DNA of 64,000 nucleotides from Acorus gramineus (lineage: Eukaryota > Streptophyta > Magnoliopsida > Acorales > Acoraceae): the NCBI GenBank assembly GCA_030737835.1, contig CM060849.1, forward strand, positions 4,278,001 to 4,342,000, read 5' to 3'. How positions within the stretch are numbered: position 1 is the stretch's first letter; each line of letters opens with the position of its first letter. Below, piece by piece: positions 34,701 to 46,341 of this stretch. The notes below the pieces were generated by a model, which was not told where the DNA came from, did not search any database, and was given only the letters and a program-made list of their open reading frames with translations. A program made the position numbers and the translations under genes.

Positions 34701-35457
34701 TAGGGAGGGGGAATGAAAGGGGGAGATTCGGGGCCCTCGATGCACCCGCGACCACCTCAACCACCACCACCACTACCACCACCTCCACTGCCCTCCTCAG
34801 CCTTCTTTGGCTACAAATCAGGGGGGAAAGACATGAAAAAGGAGCTAGAGAGAGGAGGATCAACAACAACAACAACACCTACACTTCCTCCTTCACCTTC
34901 TCCTTCTCTTCACATTGAGGCATTAACACAAACACATGGGGGGATTGAAAGAGGGAAAGAGAGACCCAAAGAAAGGTCTACGTAGGGAGTGGGAGAGGAA
35001 GAGAAAGGGAGACTTTTTCCTCAATTGGGGGGGGGGAGTGCAATGGAAAAAATGTGGGGGTGAACCTAACCTATTCTCACCCTCTAACAAACAAAATAAC
35101 CAAGTGGTTGCTTCACCACTAAGCAAAGGGGGGTAAGGTGACCCAAGGTCACCACATTCACTAAAATATCTCACACTATTCGACTAATCAAACCAAAAAC
35201 TCTCAAAAACCCGGATACGATTCGGAACTGCATATTTTTCAAAACGTTACCGGAATTCGATGAAATTTGGATGGCTAGTACTAAATGGTACCAGGACCCA
35301 TAATATGCTGTTAGATTTCCAATCAAAGTGCTCTAACTCCCGTAGGTGGCTAAAAACCAAAATTTTAGCGGCTCCGATCGAAAAATTAAAAGGCCCTGAA
35401 TGACCCAGATGTGACCAAGGCTTAACCGTAATAGCTCCAAATGACACAGGCATAATA
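31731..35457 (-). repeat. 5' LTR of B2
   Basis: 3727 bp, uninterrupted, hence the best reference copy of this LTR subfamily in the window. On the minus strand the candidate intron runs from the GT at 34699 to the AG at 34220, with a short GC-rich block (34300-34520). Dyad repeats CTGTCCTGACAG recur in the distal half (for example near 32770 and 32950, inverted). Confidence 0.92.
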
Positions 35458-36283
35458 GTTACCATGGCAGGCTTACTGCCTGTGGTCGCTGCTTCGTCGG
35501 AGGTGCCCCCAGCTGAGATGCCGGAGGGCACTTTCAACATGACTACTCCTTCGAAGGTGCCACCAATCGTCCCGACTCCTGCTGGGATGCCCCCAGTCGC
35601 TTTGGCCATGGTGGACGCTCCTCCTATCACGAAGTTCGCGGTTTCACCTAGCGCTACCATGGAGGCTGGGGCTCCACGCTCTGCTCCCTCAGACACCCCC
35701 TCGGCCTCTGCTTCCGTAGCTACAGCTGGTACCCATTCAGGAGGACCCATTGCTGATCGCGCCAGCAAGGAGTTAGCCGGTGCACAGCTCAGGGGCTGTG
35801 TCCTTGAGGGCGACTTGAACTGTGCTCGCTGGGCTACGATGGAAGTGCTTTTCACCCGGCTTGGCCGGAGTTTTTACAACGTACGTGTTCGACTCCTATC
35901 TTCAAAAAATTTTCTTCAAGCCTTCAACCATTTGCTTTTCAAAATTCTTTCATCTAGCAGGTACTCAACAAGCAAAGCCTGGACGCGATGAGGTCTGAAG
36001 ACCTCCTGAAGTCGTCCCAGGAGCTCGCTCACCACAAAGAAGCACAACTTAAGTCGGCTGAGGAACAGACTGGGATCACGAAGCGAGCACGTCTTGCGGC
36101 GGAACTCCCTGAATCCTCCGCTCGTCGGGACTTGTCTGATGCTCAGGTTCGAGCTGTTGCTGCTAAAGATCGCATGAGAGAGCTCCTTGAGCTGAAGCTC
36201 TCTCAGTCGTTCGATCAGGCTTCCTTTTCCTTGCAGGCGCACAACGCGAAAAAGCCAGTAGAGGCCATGATGCGTGAGTCGTA

Positions 36284-37508
36284 AGAGCAGCAAGTCAAGC
36301 TCTGCGAACTTCAAACTGACTGTGCAATCGCTTACGCGGATGGTCTGTCAAAGGGTTGAGCAGAAACCTTCGCGACTATGAGGGACCAGATGAAGGAACT
36401 TTTGGATTCCTTGACAACTTGTTCCAAAAAGAACTACAATTGTGGATATCGTCAAGGTTATGAAGATAGATCCAACATCGTCTCTCCTTGTATCGCCGAT
36501 GTTGCCCCTTCTGTTCGTGACTCTGGCCCTAGTGACGAGTCTCAGACCTAGACATTTTGTAAATAAACAATGTTTTCATAAACAACTTGTCTTTTACATG
36601 TCTGCTTGCTTTCTCATGATCTGAGTGTTTGGAGTGCTTATTGTCGTGATAATAGAGTTTTGCGTCCACTCAATGGACTAACTCTGACTTATCTCGTAAT
36701 CGCGACTTCCGTAGGGCCGGGGCCCCTAGAATGGCAGGGGAAGGTTATCCCTTTTTTCATCCTCGTCGTGCGAGTGAGTCTTGTGCGTTCCTTCAGCTCC
36801 TGCTTGCGGATTTTGTAGATGGAGTGCTTTGGATGAGAGGGAGGTACCCTTTCAGAATTAAGTCCTGGGACTAATCCTGCTCGTCCTTTCCTAGCGACCT
36901 CCAAGGGTTGGTCGTAGAGCCTGGGCTCTAGGCGACTGTGTGAGCATAGGGGGAAGCTTGTACTTCCGAATGACCTCAACGTTTGAGTGTAACCTATGTG
37001 TCTCACTTTTGCAATCCTTTTACTCAAGTGCTTATCGATGGATGGGGCGTCCCCCGCGTGACCTCTTACAAAGAGTGCTCTTTTAATCGACCTGAACTGG
37101 ATCAACTCGCGACCTCCATGGAGTGCTATACTCACGACCTCCGTGGAGTGCTATATTTGAAACCAAGTTCACGCGCGACCTCGAACGGGCTCTTATTCAC
37201 ATGAAATATTTCTCACGAATAAATAAAATCTTTTCAAATGCATTACATTGCAGGGTCTCATGAGTGCCTCTCCATTCATTCGTTCCAGATAATAATCTCC
37301 TTTGGGGCCCAGTCCGATGAACTTGTACGGGCCTTCCCAACTGAGCCCGAGCTTACATCAGATCTTTTTCAGGATTCGGGGAATACCTCTTGAAGGACCA
37401 GGTCCCCTACATGGAAGCTTCGTCGCGAAACCCTCTTGTTGTAGCTTCGTGCGATCTGGTTCTGGTAGTTCACCATTCTGATGGAAGCTGTTTCCCTCCG
37501 CTCATCCC
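36284..37508. other. Tat A spacer between antisense ORF 2 and integrase
   Basis: 1.2 kb without a convincing frame. AATAAA at 36562-36567 on the plus strand could end the aORF2 transcript. The part next to pol may hold the untranslated end of the gag-pol transcript. Confidence 0.5.
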
Positions 37509-38483
37509 TCAGGTCGAGATCAGACGTGCGAGATTTTCTTCGTTGATCCGTGGCTCAAAGTTCTCGGTCTGAAATGTCAGGATCCCAAGCTCTATGGGGA
37601 TTACGGCCTCGACGCCAAAAGCCAAGGAAAAGGGAGTCTTCCCTGTGGCCCTTCGCGCTGTGGTGCGGTAAGCCCATAACACTGAGGGAAGATCGTTCAC
37701 CCAGTTGCCTATGGCCGCGTTGAGCCATTTCTTGATCCCGTCAAGGATGGTATGATTGGTGATTTCTGCCTGACCATTTCCTTGGGGGTAGAGCGGAGAG
37801 GAGAAAAGGTGCTTTATGCCCAACTCCTCGCAGAACTCCCTCATGGTGGCATTATCGAATTGTGTCCCATTGTTGGAGATTATGGTGTTCGGCACTCTGA
37901 ATCGACACACGATCTCCTTCCAAAGGAAACTTCGTACTTCGAGGTCGCGAATTCTGGCTTGGGCCACAGCCCCCACCCACTTGGTGAAATAGTCAGTGGC
38001 GACTAGGAGGAATCCCTTCTGGGATGGCGCCAAAGGCATGGGCCCGACTATATCCAATCCCCATTGAAAGAATGGCCAGGGACTTGATAATGAATTTAAA
38101 TCCCCAGCTGGTCGGTGAATTAGGGGACCGAATCGTTGGCACTTGTCGCATTTCCTCACCAGGTCGAGCGAGTCCTTTGCAAGGGTTGGCCAGAAGAACC
38201 CGGCTGTCAACGCGTGCCTCGCCAAGGATCTCGAGGCCGTGTGGCATCCACACACCCCCGAATGCATTTCTTCTAATACTTCTTTAGCTTCTTCGGGATT
38301 AACACACCTGAGGAGAGGGCCTTGAAAGCTTTGCTTATACAATACGCCCTTATCAGTGATCAAGAACCGAGCGGATCGGCTCTTGATTTTCCTGGCCTCT
38401 TCCTTCTCTGTTGGGAGGAAGTCATCTTTCAAGTAAGACAGAACAGGGTCCATCCAGGTCGGTTCACGGGTTGTTGACTCCAC
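37509..38483 (-). pseudogene. Tat A integrase
   Basis: A 324-residue open stretch. A zinc-binding HHCC-type N-terminal part is visible (HTASRSLARHA, CDKCQRF), then the catalytic core with WGLDIVGPMPLAPSQKGF and FSSPLYPQGNGQAE, and the WAYRTTARRATGKTPFSLAF run that follows the core in plant Ty3/gypsy integrases. No chromodomain is seen, as expected for the Tat lineage. It belongs to a broken polyprotein and lies directly 3' of the second RNase H. Confidence 0.85.
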
Positions 38484-39120
38484 TGCTATAACCTGTTTGA
38501 GACGGGGTTATGCTTGGCTCCCTCAAGAATTTGACCTGAATCTCCCGGGATGGTTCTCCCTCCAGCGTACTTGCCAGATTTGCTAGAGCGTCAGCATGAG
38601 TATTCCGCTCGCGATCGATTGCGTGGATTTCCCACTCACTGATTCGTTCAAGCAAAGTACGGGTGTAGCCCTGATAAGCCGCCATTCGGTCATCCTTCGT
38701 CTGATATTCTCCAGTGCTCTGACAAACCACGAGCTGGGAATCGCTGTAGATCACCAATTTATGGACGGCGAGATCTACGGCGAATTCCAAGCCTGCGATG
38801 AGTGCCTCGTACTTGGCTTCGTTGTTAGAAGCGTTGAATCCTAGTTTGATTGCGTGTTCAAACAGGAAACCGTCTTCATTGCGTAGGATCATCCCTGCTC
38901 CTGCCCCTTTTCGGTTGGACGCCCCATCGACATGGAGTGTCCAGGAAATTGGCCTGCAATCGGAGATTAAACAGACCTGCTGCTGGGCAGGTGTAAGGTC
39001 GGCGATGATGTCTGCGACGACCTGTCCTTTAATTGCACTCTTGGGCTGATAGTGGATATCAAAAGCTGAGAGCTCCACCGCCCATTTGAGCAATCGTCCT
39101 ACGACATCCGCCTTTCGCAA
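38464..39120 (-). pseudogene. Tat A archaeal-like RNase H (second RNase H)
   Basis: Motifs in order: WTLHVDGASNRKGAGAG, NNEAKYEALIAGLEFA, IYSDSQLVV and NTHADALANLAS. These are the Asp, Glu, Asp and Asp boxes of the type-I RNase H acquired by the Tat/Ogre lineage in addition to the usual retroviral-type domain. It lies between the first RNase H and integrase. Its presence is the strongest lineage marker in the element. Confidence 0.88.
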
Positions 39121-39186
39121 TACAGCCTTAAGCGGTGAGTCGGTGATGACATGGATCGTATGGGCATGGAAGTAATGGCACAGTTT

Positions 39187-40214
39187 TCAGGCGGAAACGA
39201 GCAAGGCAAACGCAAGCTTTTCGATGCGGGAATACCTGGTCTTTGCCCTGCTGAGCGCCTTACTTGCATAGTAGATTGCCCTCTGCCCTTGGTTGATATC
39301 CTTCAATAGCGCGGAGCTAACAGCGTGCTCGGAGGCTGCAATGTAGAGGAGCAAAGTGTCTCCTAAGGAAGGACATACCAGAAGTGGCGGCCTGCTGAGG
39401 TACTTTTTGATTTCTTTAAATGCCCTCTGACACTCTACGTTCATTTGAATTTGTGAGCCTTTCGCAGCAACTGAAAGAATGGCTGGCATCGATCAGTGGC
39501 CCTAGAGATGAATCGATTGAGAGCGGCCAACCTCCCCGCCAGCTTTTGCACCTCCTTTTTGTTCCGTGGGGGCTCCATATCCAATATCGCTTTGATTTGG
39601 TCAGGGTTGGCTTCGATTCCTCGCTGAGTCGTCAGGTACCCCAGAAACTTGCCTGAGGTGACTCCGAAGGAGCATTTTGTCGCGTTTAGTTTGAGGCGGT
39701 ACTTATGCAGCACAGCGAAGATTTCTTCCATGTGGGCCAAGTGGTCAACTCGGCGCTCACTTTTTACCATCATGTCGTCGATGTAAACCTCAACAGTCTT
39801 ACCGATCTGATGTTGGAAGATTTTAGTCACCAACCTCTGATAAGTGGCCCCTGCGTTCTTTAACCCGAACGACATCACTTTATAGCAGTAAATGCCCGTA
39901 GGGGTTATGAACGCTGTCCTCTCCTGGTCGGGCTCGTGCATTGGGATTTGGTGGTAGCCTGAATAAGCATCCATAAAACTCATTAGTTCATTACCCGATG
40001 AGGAGTCCACCAGTTGGTCGATCTTCAGAAGTGGGAAGCTGTCCTTCGGACAGGCGCTGTTCAGGTCGGTGAAGTCCACGCAGACCCGCCACTTCTTGTT
40101 CTTCTTTGGAACCACCACAGTGTTGGCCAGCCACTCGGGGTGTTGCACTTCTCGTATGAACCCTGCCGCCACACCTTGTCCCGCACCGCCTCGGCGTGTG
40201 TGGTGGCCATTCAT
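39187..40214 (-). pseudogene. Tat A reverse transcriptase and first RNase H
   Basis: Reverse transcriptase motifs: WRVCVDFTDLNSACPKDSFP, MDAYSGYHQIPM, KNAGATYQRLV and the catalytic box YIDDMMVKS, then FLGYLTTQRGIEANP. The retroviral-type RNase H follows (VSSALLKDINQGQRAIYYAS, SRAKTRYSRIEKLAFAL). NSACPKDSFPL and YIDDMMVKS are typical of the Tat/Athila side of plant Ty3/gypsy. Broken, in more than one frame. Confidence 0.88.
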
Positions 40215-40795
40215 CGCTGCTTCTGTCGGACTGGATGGATGATCGGTGATATGGACAGCCGATGGCTTGCCACATCAGGATCAATTCCCGACATGTCTTG
40301 AGGCTTCCAGGCGAAGATGTCCCTGTTCTCGATGAGGAGGTCGAGTATCACCTTTCTCTCTTCTGCGGAGAGTAAACTCCCGACGAGAAAGTATTTCTCA
40401 GGGTCGAAGGGGTCTATTGGGACCTTCTCGAGGTCTTCAAGGACCCTGTCTTCAGGATCGGATTGGCGTTCATCGGCCTTGACTCGGTTCTGCAGTAATT
40501 GCTACCTTTTTAGATGAATTTCTCCGTCCTCAGGCTACTCCTTGAAGTCTAGTAGGGCCGACTTCCCTGCCATCGCCGCCATGTAGCACCGCTTTGCGAC
40601 AACTTGGTCTCCTCGAATCTCCATTATCCCCTCGGCTGTGGGAAACGAAGCCGTTGATGGTACGTAGACGGAATCGCCTTCATCGCCGCTAGCCAAGTGC
40701 GTCCGATGATGGCATTGTATGGAGACGGGAGGTCCATGATAATGAACTCCGTCATAGTGGTCCGATTCGCTGCTCGAACCGGCAGTGTGATTCGT

Positions 40796-41080
40796 CTAGC
40801 GGGGACGACTCGTGGGAGTGAGGTCAGCGGCTTTTAACCCCATCTGAAGAAAGGGTTTTATGAAGAGGATGTCGGCCGAGCTTCCTGTATCAACGAGAAT
40901 TCTCTTAACGTCAAAATTAGAGATACGCAGGGTGATTACCAGGGCGTTCGAGTGCGGGGCTTGGACTCCTTCCAGGTCGGCGTCAGAGAAAGTGATGGCT
41001 CCTTCATCACCGCTTCTTTGTCTTTTCACGACCATCTTTGGCTCCTGGTCGATGTCCATCATTTCGAAGGAGACCAGCAT
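40796..41080 (-). pseudogene. Tat A aspartic protease
   Basis: The retropepsin box VDTGSSADILF is preceded by VKRILV and followed by FLQMGLKAADL, the usual context in plant Ty3/gypsy elements. It lies between gag and reverse transcriptase. The stretch 40215-40795 links it to reverse transcriptase and shows no separate domain. Confidence 0.85.
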
Positions 41081-41110
41081 GGTCTTCGAGTCTAGACAGG
41101 CACTTTTTGG

Positions 41111-42757
41111 CTAGATATAATGCGGTACGCCTCCAAAAATGACATCAATGACCCCTGCCGATGTATTAGGGCCAATGTTCGTCACATGCCGCTCACCGAA
41201 AGCTGGGGGTTTCTCAACAGGACCATATTCCTTTAAGCGTCCCTTTCGGAACTGGGTCTCCAAGAAGCCCCAGAGTATTCGGCATTGATCGGTAGTATGG
41301 CCCACACTCTTGTGGTAGTCGCAGCGTAGAGCTTGGTCCTGTTTGATCTGTCGCTCCTCATGGGTGCAGGCCATCAGAACCACGGCTCCCTCTGGATTTT
41401 TGACAGGATCTGTGACGGAGGAACCTTGAAGAACATCCCCTGTCCTTCTCGTACCTCATTTGTTGAGGCACCAAGCTTCTTGACCTTCTCGCTCTGCTGG
41501 TCCTTCTTATGCAGCTCCTGCGGACGTTTGACTATGTGACGGGGCTGCAACCGTTGGTGGAGACCGGGACGTAGCCATCGCCTGCTTAAGAGTCCTCGAT
41601 TCTTCTTCCACCTTGGCGTACTTTTCAGCACGCCCCATTAAATCACGCAAGTCGTATGGGGTACGCTTGATAAGAGACTCCTTGAGGCCGTTTTCGGACA
41701 GCAGGCCGTTCCGGAAAGCCATTATTGCTACATCCTCATTGCAGTCTTTCACTTTGAATTTAAGGATGCGGAAGCGATCGACAAACTGTCGAATCGTCTC
41801 TCCTGATAGCATCTGGATCTTCATGAGATCGTCGAGGTCCTTCTTCCTCCGCCGACTACAGATGAAGTGCTCAGCGAACATAGTGTCGAGCTCCTCGAAA
41901 GTTCTGATCGTTGCACGGGGAAGGAGATGGAACCATGTCAAAGAGGCCTCTTCCATGTTAGAAGGGAAGAGGCGGCACATAAGCCCATCATAGAGCTCAT
42001 ACAAGGCCATCGAATGTTAGAATGTCAAGATGTGATCATAGGGATCCGTCGTGCCATTGTACATCTTGAATTTGGGCTGGACGAACTTCCGGGGAAGTCG
42101 TTCCCTGAGAATCTCTGTGCAAAACGGGGAGGCGAATCCCCGTATTGCATGCTCCACCATTTCACGATTCAGAACGCGCCATACCTCGGAGCGAAAAGCG
42201 TAACACGGCTCCTCGACCGCTTCCCCAGCTCGAGGGCGGGGTGGGGAATCATACCGATGCCCCTCCAAAACCTCACGTAAGATCGATCGCCCCTGGTGCG
42301 TTTGCCTCCGAGAGGCCTCCTGTCCCGCAAAGCGTTCTCCATGAGGTGAGCGCCCACGCCTTTGTCCTTTGTGGGGCCGTCGATCCGCTCGAGGGGTGCA
42401 CGAGCGCCGACGAGACCGCTACCTTTGATTGGAGGAAGAGGTACTTCCTTCCGAACCTTCAGCGTTGATGGTAGGGGGGTTGGGCCTTACAGGAGGTGGC
42501 GGCCTGATTTCTTCCTGGACTGGTTGTTGTCGATCCACGTTCGTATAGAACTGTTGCATCGAGGCTTCGATCATCTACTGCATTGACTCTTGCAGACGAA
42601 TAAATAGAGTTTCCTGCGTTGACTCCATTACCCGCCTGAGGCCCTGGACTTGACTAGCCAAGGTTTCCGAGGAGCCGTCGGCAGCATCAGATGGGAGAAC
42701 ATCTTGTTCCTGTCGTCCTCCTACATTAGTGTCACTCGGACCTGACATTGCAGACAC
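41111..42757 (-). pseudogene. Tat A gag
   Basis: The capsid-type Retrotrans_gag domain is clear at 41507-42010: LFPSNMEEASLTWFHLLP, FEELDTMFAEHFICS and IRQFVDRFRILKFKVKDC. The N-terminal part (from about 42757) begins MSAMSGPSDTNVGGRQEQD and has a short coiled-coil-like stretch; a weaker frame lies at 42017-42268. Toward the 3' end, CDYHKSVGHTTDQC (41111-41383) resembles the single zinc knuckle of Tat gags. It is the first gene after the primer site. Broken, with several breaks. Confidence 0.8.
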
Positions 42758-42776
42758 TGGCTTTTTGTTTCAGTGT

Positions 42777-42794
42777 CCCACAGATGACGCCAAA
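42777..42794 (-). other. Candidate primer-binding site of Tat A
   Basis: The minus strand reads TTTGGCGTCATCTGTGGG just inside the 5' LTR. Tat elements usually show a TGGCGCC-type site here. I could not test which tRNA it fits. Confidence 0.5.
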
Positions 42795-42795
42795 C

Positions 42796-43697
42796 TGAGG
42801 AGGATATTTCCTTCCTTCAGCTAGATTTGTGAGTTTATTGAGAAAAAGAACTCAAGCAATACGGATTCTCGCAGCTATGCTTCGATTCTCTCCATGGAAA
42901 TATGAAATAACCCAAACAGAGCTCAATGATTGGGTTTGACTCAATGGGTAACTCTCTTCACCTTTTTCGACTGTCATTGACTGGGCCTTTAGAATGCTAT
43001 TGCACGACCTCTTTATAGGCTGCCTATCCCTTGGGGATCAAGTCACATGTAGTTCCTTTCTTGACCGCCTTGCCACTAAGTGCTCAGTGGGCCTTTTTCC
43101 AGGGAAACGCCCCTCGGTATTTATGTTCCACATCGGTCCTTGACTACCCATGTTCTGTTGGTAATGGGCCTTAAATGCTACCTCGGCAGTTACAGGCGTT
43201 AGTGGTCTTCTGACCATTTCTTCTTCTTGCCTGGGGTCTCTTAAAGTGCTCGCCTGTACGATTCATAGCATGTCTGCGAGGAGTAAGGTCGACCGACCAG
43301 ACCTCATGTCTGGTCATGCCTTAGACTACTTGCTTTCGAGGAAAAAGATCGACCGACCAGACCTTGTGTCTGGTCGTGCTTTAGACTGCTCGCTTTCGAG
43401 GAGTAAGGTCGACCGACCAGACCTCGTGTTTGGTCGTGCCTTAGACTACTCGCCTCTGAGGAGTAAAGGTCGACCGACCAGACCTCATGTTTGGTTGTGC
43501 CTTAGACTACTCGCCTTTGGGTGCCCAACCGCTCAATTAGACACTGGATCTAGTCGTGTCAGCACATCTGGGAGAGTCATCATGACCAAGGATTGGAACT
43601 CGGATTCTTGGGTCCCATGGTAAGCCAACGTTCGTCCTGGTGTGACGCATTACCCCTTGAGGTGACACGTGTCACGGTGAGGATTTTTACCTCCACA
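42796..43697 (-). repeat. 5' LTR of Tat A
   Basis: 902 bp, same ends as 15760-16615, with four 60-bp units (43277-43517) instead of three. TATA box (TATAAAG, minus strand) at 43012-43017. By eye it differs from the 3' LTR by several percent plus small indels. Confidence 0.9.
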
Positions 43698-43849
43698 GAT
43701 GCCCCCTCTTCTGCTCTTTTGGCTTGTCGAGAGAGCAGGAGATCATGATAAATCACCTCGCTCCCATTTCTCTTTTAGGGGTCAAAGATCCGGTCGTCTA
43801 CCTTCTCAGGATTCTCTGATCGCCCAGGATTTGACGGAGGATCTTGTTT
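43698..43849 (-). other. Tat internal sequence upstream of the 5' LTR
   Basis: These ~150 bases match 16616-16770, the internal sequence next to the 3' LTR, including the polypurine tract. So the LTR 42796-43697 is bordered by internal Tat sequence on both sides, as if shared between two tandem copies. The match ends near 43849. Confidence 0.8.
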
Positions 43850-44802
43850 CTTTATCTATGTCTTCTCACTCCATCAAAATTGTATTTCAAAATAAAAAAT
43901 GAAATCGTGATAGTTATTTATACCATTTAAAAAAAACAAAAAAAAAGAGTAATAAAAAGTGCTTTGATACCACCGGTTGTGAAAATAAAAAATAGTCTCT
44001 CTTTCAATCACATCTATTTATGTAGAGATATAACATAGTAACGAAGTAACTTCCAATACAAATGCATTTCACATCAAATAAAGGGTAGGATAAAAAATTT
44101 GGTTAAAATTAAGACTTACATTAACATTTTTCTAGAAAAAAAGGGTGGTCAAGGTGACATTGTCTTTATACTGCATGTTTGACTCGAGAATTATATGAGG
44201 TATATGACTATTCTAGTATAAATAAGAATAAAATGATTTTTGTTTAATTGTATTTTGAATTATTCTCGTAAAAAATATAATAATAGAGTTTTTATTGGTT
44301 AGATAAAATGTGAAAAATGTGTGGATAAAGATTTATATAAGGTGAAAAAATAATGATAATTGATTTGATAATTGTTTTATAAGAGGTGATAACAGTTGAT
44401 TTAACCGTGAATTTATATATTCTTTTGGGTTGAATAATGAAATAACTTAATTAAAAGGGTTGACTGGAATTCATATACCACTTTTATGTTAATTAATTTT
44501 GGCATACAGATTCTCATTTATATCAACCATCCAAACATCAATAATGAGGTTATTCTGATTAATTTCAACTTATTCTGGATTTATTCTCGAACCAAACATG
44601 GTTTATAAGTTAGAATAAACACTGGAAACTATGTTTGGAGGCAAGTATAATACCCACTTATTCATACAAAACTAAAATTATTTTCTAATTAATCATATGT
44701 ACAACCAAACAGATAATCATCTTATCTTTCTCTATCCTCATATAATTATTTTATACTAAGATAAGTTACATGGGCCAAGCACGGGCTTATGTTAAAAAAA
44801 TA

Positions 44803-45074
44803 GATAATGTTATGTCTAGTCCCATTTCCATACTCAATTCCACTCTACATGTGTTTTGAATTTTTTAAAAATAGTATTATACCTTATCTAATGAAGTATA
44901 TTCTTTTATAAAAAATGAAGCATATATTCCAATGAATTGCATGGATGCATTTATAGAAAATGTAAAAATATTTTTTCGAATAATATGCTTTGTTAACATA
45001 AACATATGCATCATTAATTTTCTATCATCGCATATAAGGCTGGAATTGGAGTTAGAAATTAATCTGGGTGTAAC
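44803..45074. repeat. MITE-like repeat, copy 1
   Basis: It begins AGATAATGTTATGTC and ends AATCTGGGTGTAAC; the ends GTTATG and GTAAC could form short inverted termini. It contains ACATGTGTTTTGAATTTT and AATGAAGCATATATTCC. It shares most of its length with copy 2, 1.1 kb away in the same orientation. Confidence 0.7.
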
Positions 45075-45923
45075 AGCGCCCTAAAAAAAATATTACTTAG
45101 ATATTTTTTATGCCACGGTTGTATATCAAACTTAATTGGTTCGTAAAATTATTCCAATAGGGGCTTGGATCCATTAGTGGTTGTCAAAATAATTTACCAT
45201 CATGGGATCATGGGTTCTAGCCCCAAAATTTACCAGGTAAAAACCATTCCAATAAATTTAGTATAATTAAAAATTATAAACTAACCGATCAGTTATAATC
45301 ATAGCCGGCCCTAGGAGAAGGCTGCCAAGGCAACTGCCTAGAGCCCCTACTCAACAAGGGTCCCTAAGAACCAACTATTTAGTAGACTTAATAAAATGTA
45401 TGGTGTGACGCGTTACTTTAGTTAATCCCCTATTAAGCCTAAAATTTCATTTTTCCCTAAATCTTTCCGACCATAATTCAATATATATTTCAATTTTTAA
45501 ATTTAATTTTTAATTTTATTAAGTACATGTGATATTGTATAATGTTTTATTTTAAATGATTATATAATATTGTACATATATTCATTAATATTGATAGTGT
45601 GCAACATTAATACAATATAGATTTTTTTATATATAATAAAGTATGGAGTCTGTTTTAAAATTTAGTCTCCAACCCATTCAAAAAACTCAATTCTCATGAC
45701 CGGCCTGATTATAATTCCAAGTGTAGTAGGAAGAATGAAAAGAAAATGATCCTGATTCACAATCTAATTGGGGGGGCTTTTCGGCCAGAAATTTTTGTGT
45801 GATCTGTGTTTTTTTAAACTAATTAGCCTTTCAAGCACTTCTCCAGAAATTTAAACCTCGTTAATGAAAGAAATTTAGAAAACATGATTGATTTTGATTT
45901 TTTTTATATATTGATTAATTTAA

Positions 45924-46200
45924 GGATAATGTTATGTCCATCTCCATTTCAGCCTTAATTTCACACTACATGTGTTTTGAATTTTATAGTATATCTCATC
46001 TAATAATGTACATGCTTTTGTAAAAAATGAAGCATATACTCCAATGAATTGCACGGATACATTTATGGAAAATATAAAAAAAAATTCTGAAGCATATGCG
46101 TCGTTAACGTGAGCATATGCATCGTTAATTTTCTATCCGTTAATTTTCTATCGACGCATATAGGACTGGAATTGGGGCAGGAAATGAATCTGGTGTAATT
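45924..46200. repeat. MITE-like repeat, copy 2
   Basis: GGATAATGTTATGTCCATC to AATCTGGTGTAATT. It has a short internal duplication (GTTAATTTTCTAT twice, near 46110-46150) that copy 1 lacks. Confidence 0.7.
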
Positions 46201-46341
46201 TAAACCTCGTTAACATCTTCCCTCGATTTCTGTGGAACCAGGAAAAAAAACGCAAAGGTAGTTTTCCCAGTTTGACCGTAAGGTTAGCATAGGGAGTCCC
46301 TCCGATATAAAAAAAAAAAAACTTCTTCCCTCGATTTTGTC

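Larger units (their letters stand above)
20031..35457 (-). mobile_element. Tekay/Del-type retrotransposon B2, non-autonomous, inserted in Tat A
   Basis: It is flanked by a perfect 5-bp duplication GTTAC (20026-20030 and 35458-35462). On the minus strand: 5' LTR (31731-35457), tRNA-iMet primer site (31713-31725), internal region (29056-31730, about 2.7 kb), polypurine tract, 3' LTR (20031-29055 including two insertions). Without the insertions the two LTRs are about 3.7 and 3.8 kb. The internal region carries only relics of reverse transcriptase and integrase. LTR stretches compared by eye (22000-23500 against 32230-33800) are about 96-97% alike, so it is younger than its Tat host. Broken and unable to code for its own proteins. 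Confidence 0.92.
18771..36283 (+). pseudogene. Antisense ORF 2 of Tat A, interrupted by B2
   Basis: The ATG at 18771 has a good context (CCACCATGTCG). The protein begins MSIDIVQKLRSSLS, then FPFPELVRDFMHRFNLHP and NLLRVLMCIVTFNHKLQLQL, the same fold type as aORF1. A candidate 86-base intron (GT 19282 to AG 19367) is matched in element C by a GC-AG pair (62981-63060). The B2 insertion (TSD GTTAC) lies at 20031-35462 within the unit. The part after it (35463 on) is Ala/Pro/Thr-rich, has a second candidate intron (35881-35960) and ends in a charged, coiled-coil-like stretch rich in Ala, Glu and Arg. AATAAA follows at 36562. Not expressible as it stands. Confidence 0.55.
15760..43697 (-). mobile_element. 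Tat-lineage Ty3/gypsy retrotransposon A, split by B2
   Basis: On the minus strand: 5' LTR (42796-43697), gag, protease, reverse transcriptase, RNase H, a second archaeal-like RNase H, integrase, two units on the opposite strand (aORF2, aORF1), then the 3' LTR (15760-16615). Without nested B2 (20031-35462) it is about 12.5 kb, a usual size for the lineage. The dual RNase H and antisense frames behind pol are typical of Tat elements. Coding parts lie in several frames; it is broken, with roughly half a dozen or more breaks in gag-pol. The LTRs differ by several percent by eye, suggesting a few million years at common plant rates. Its 5' flank is not ordinary host DNA (see 43698-43849). Confidence 0.9.

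Noticed and set aside
43961-43972. GCTTTGATACCA as a reverse-complement primer site of a Copia-type element
   Set aside because: It differs from the tRNA-iMet complement, and no LTR end or polypurine tract is nearby.
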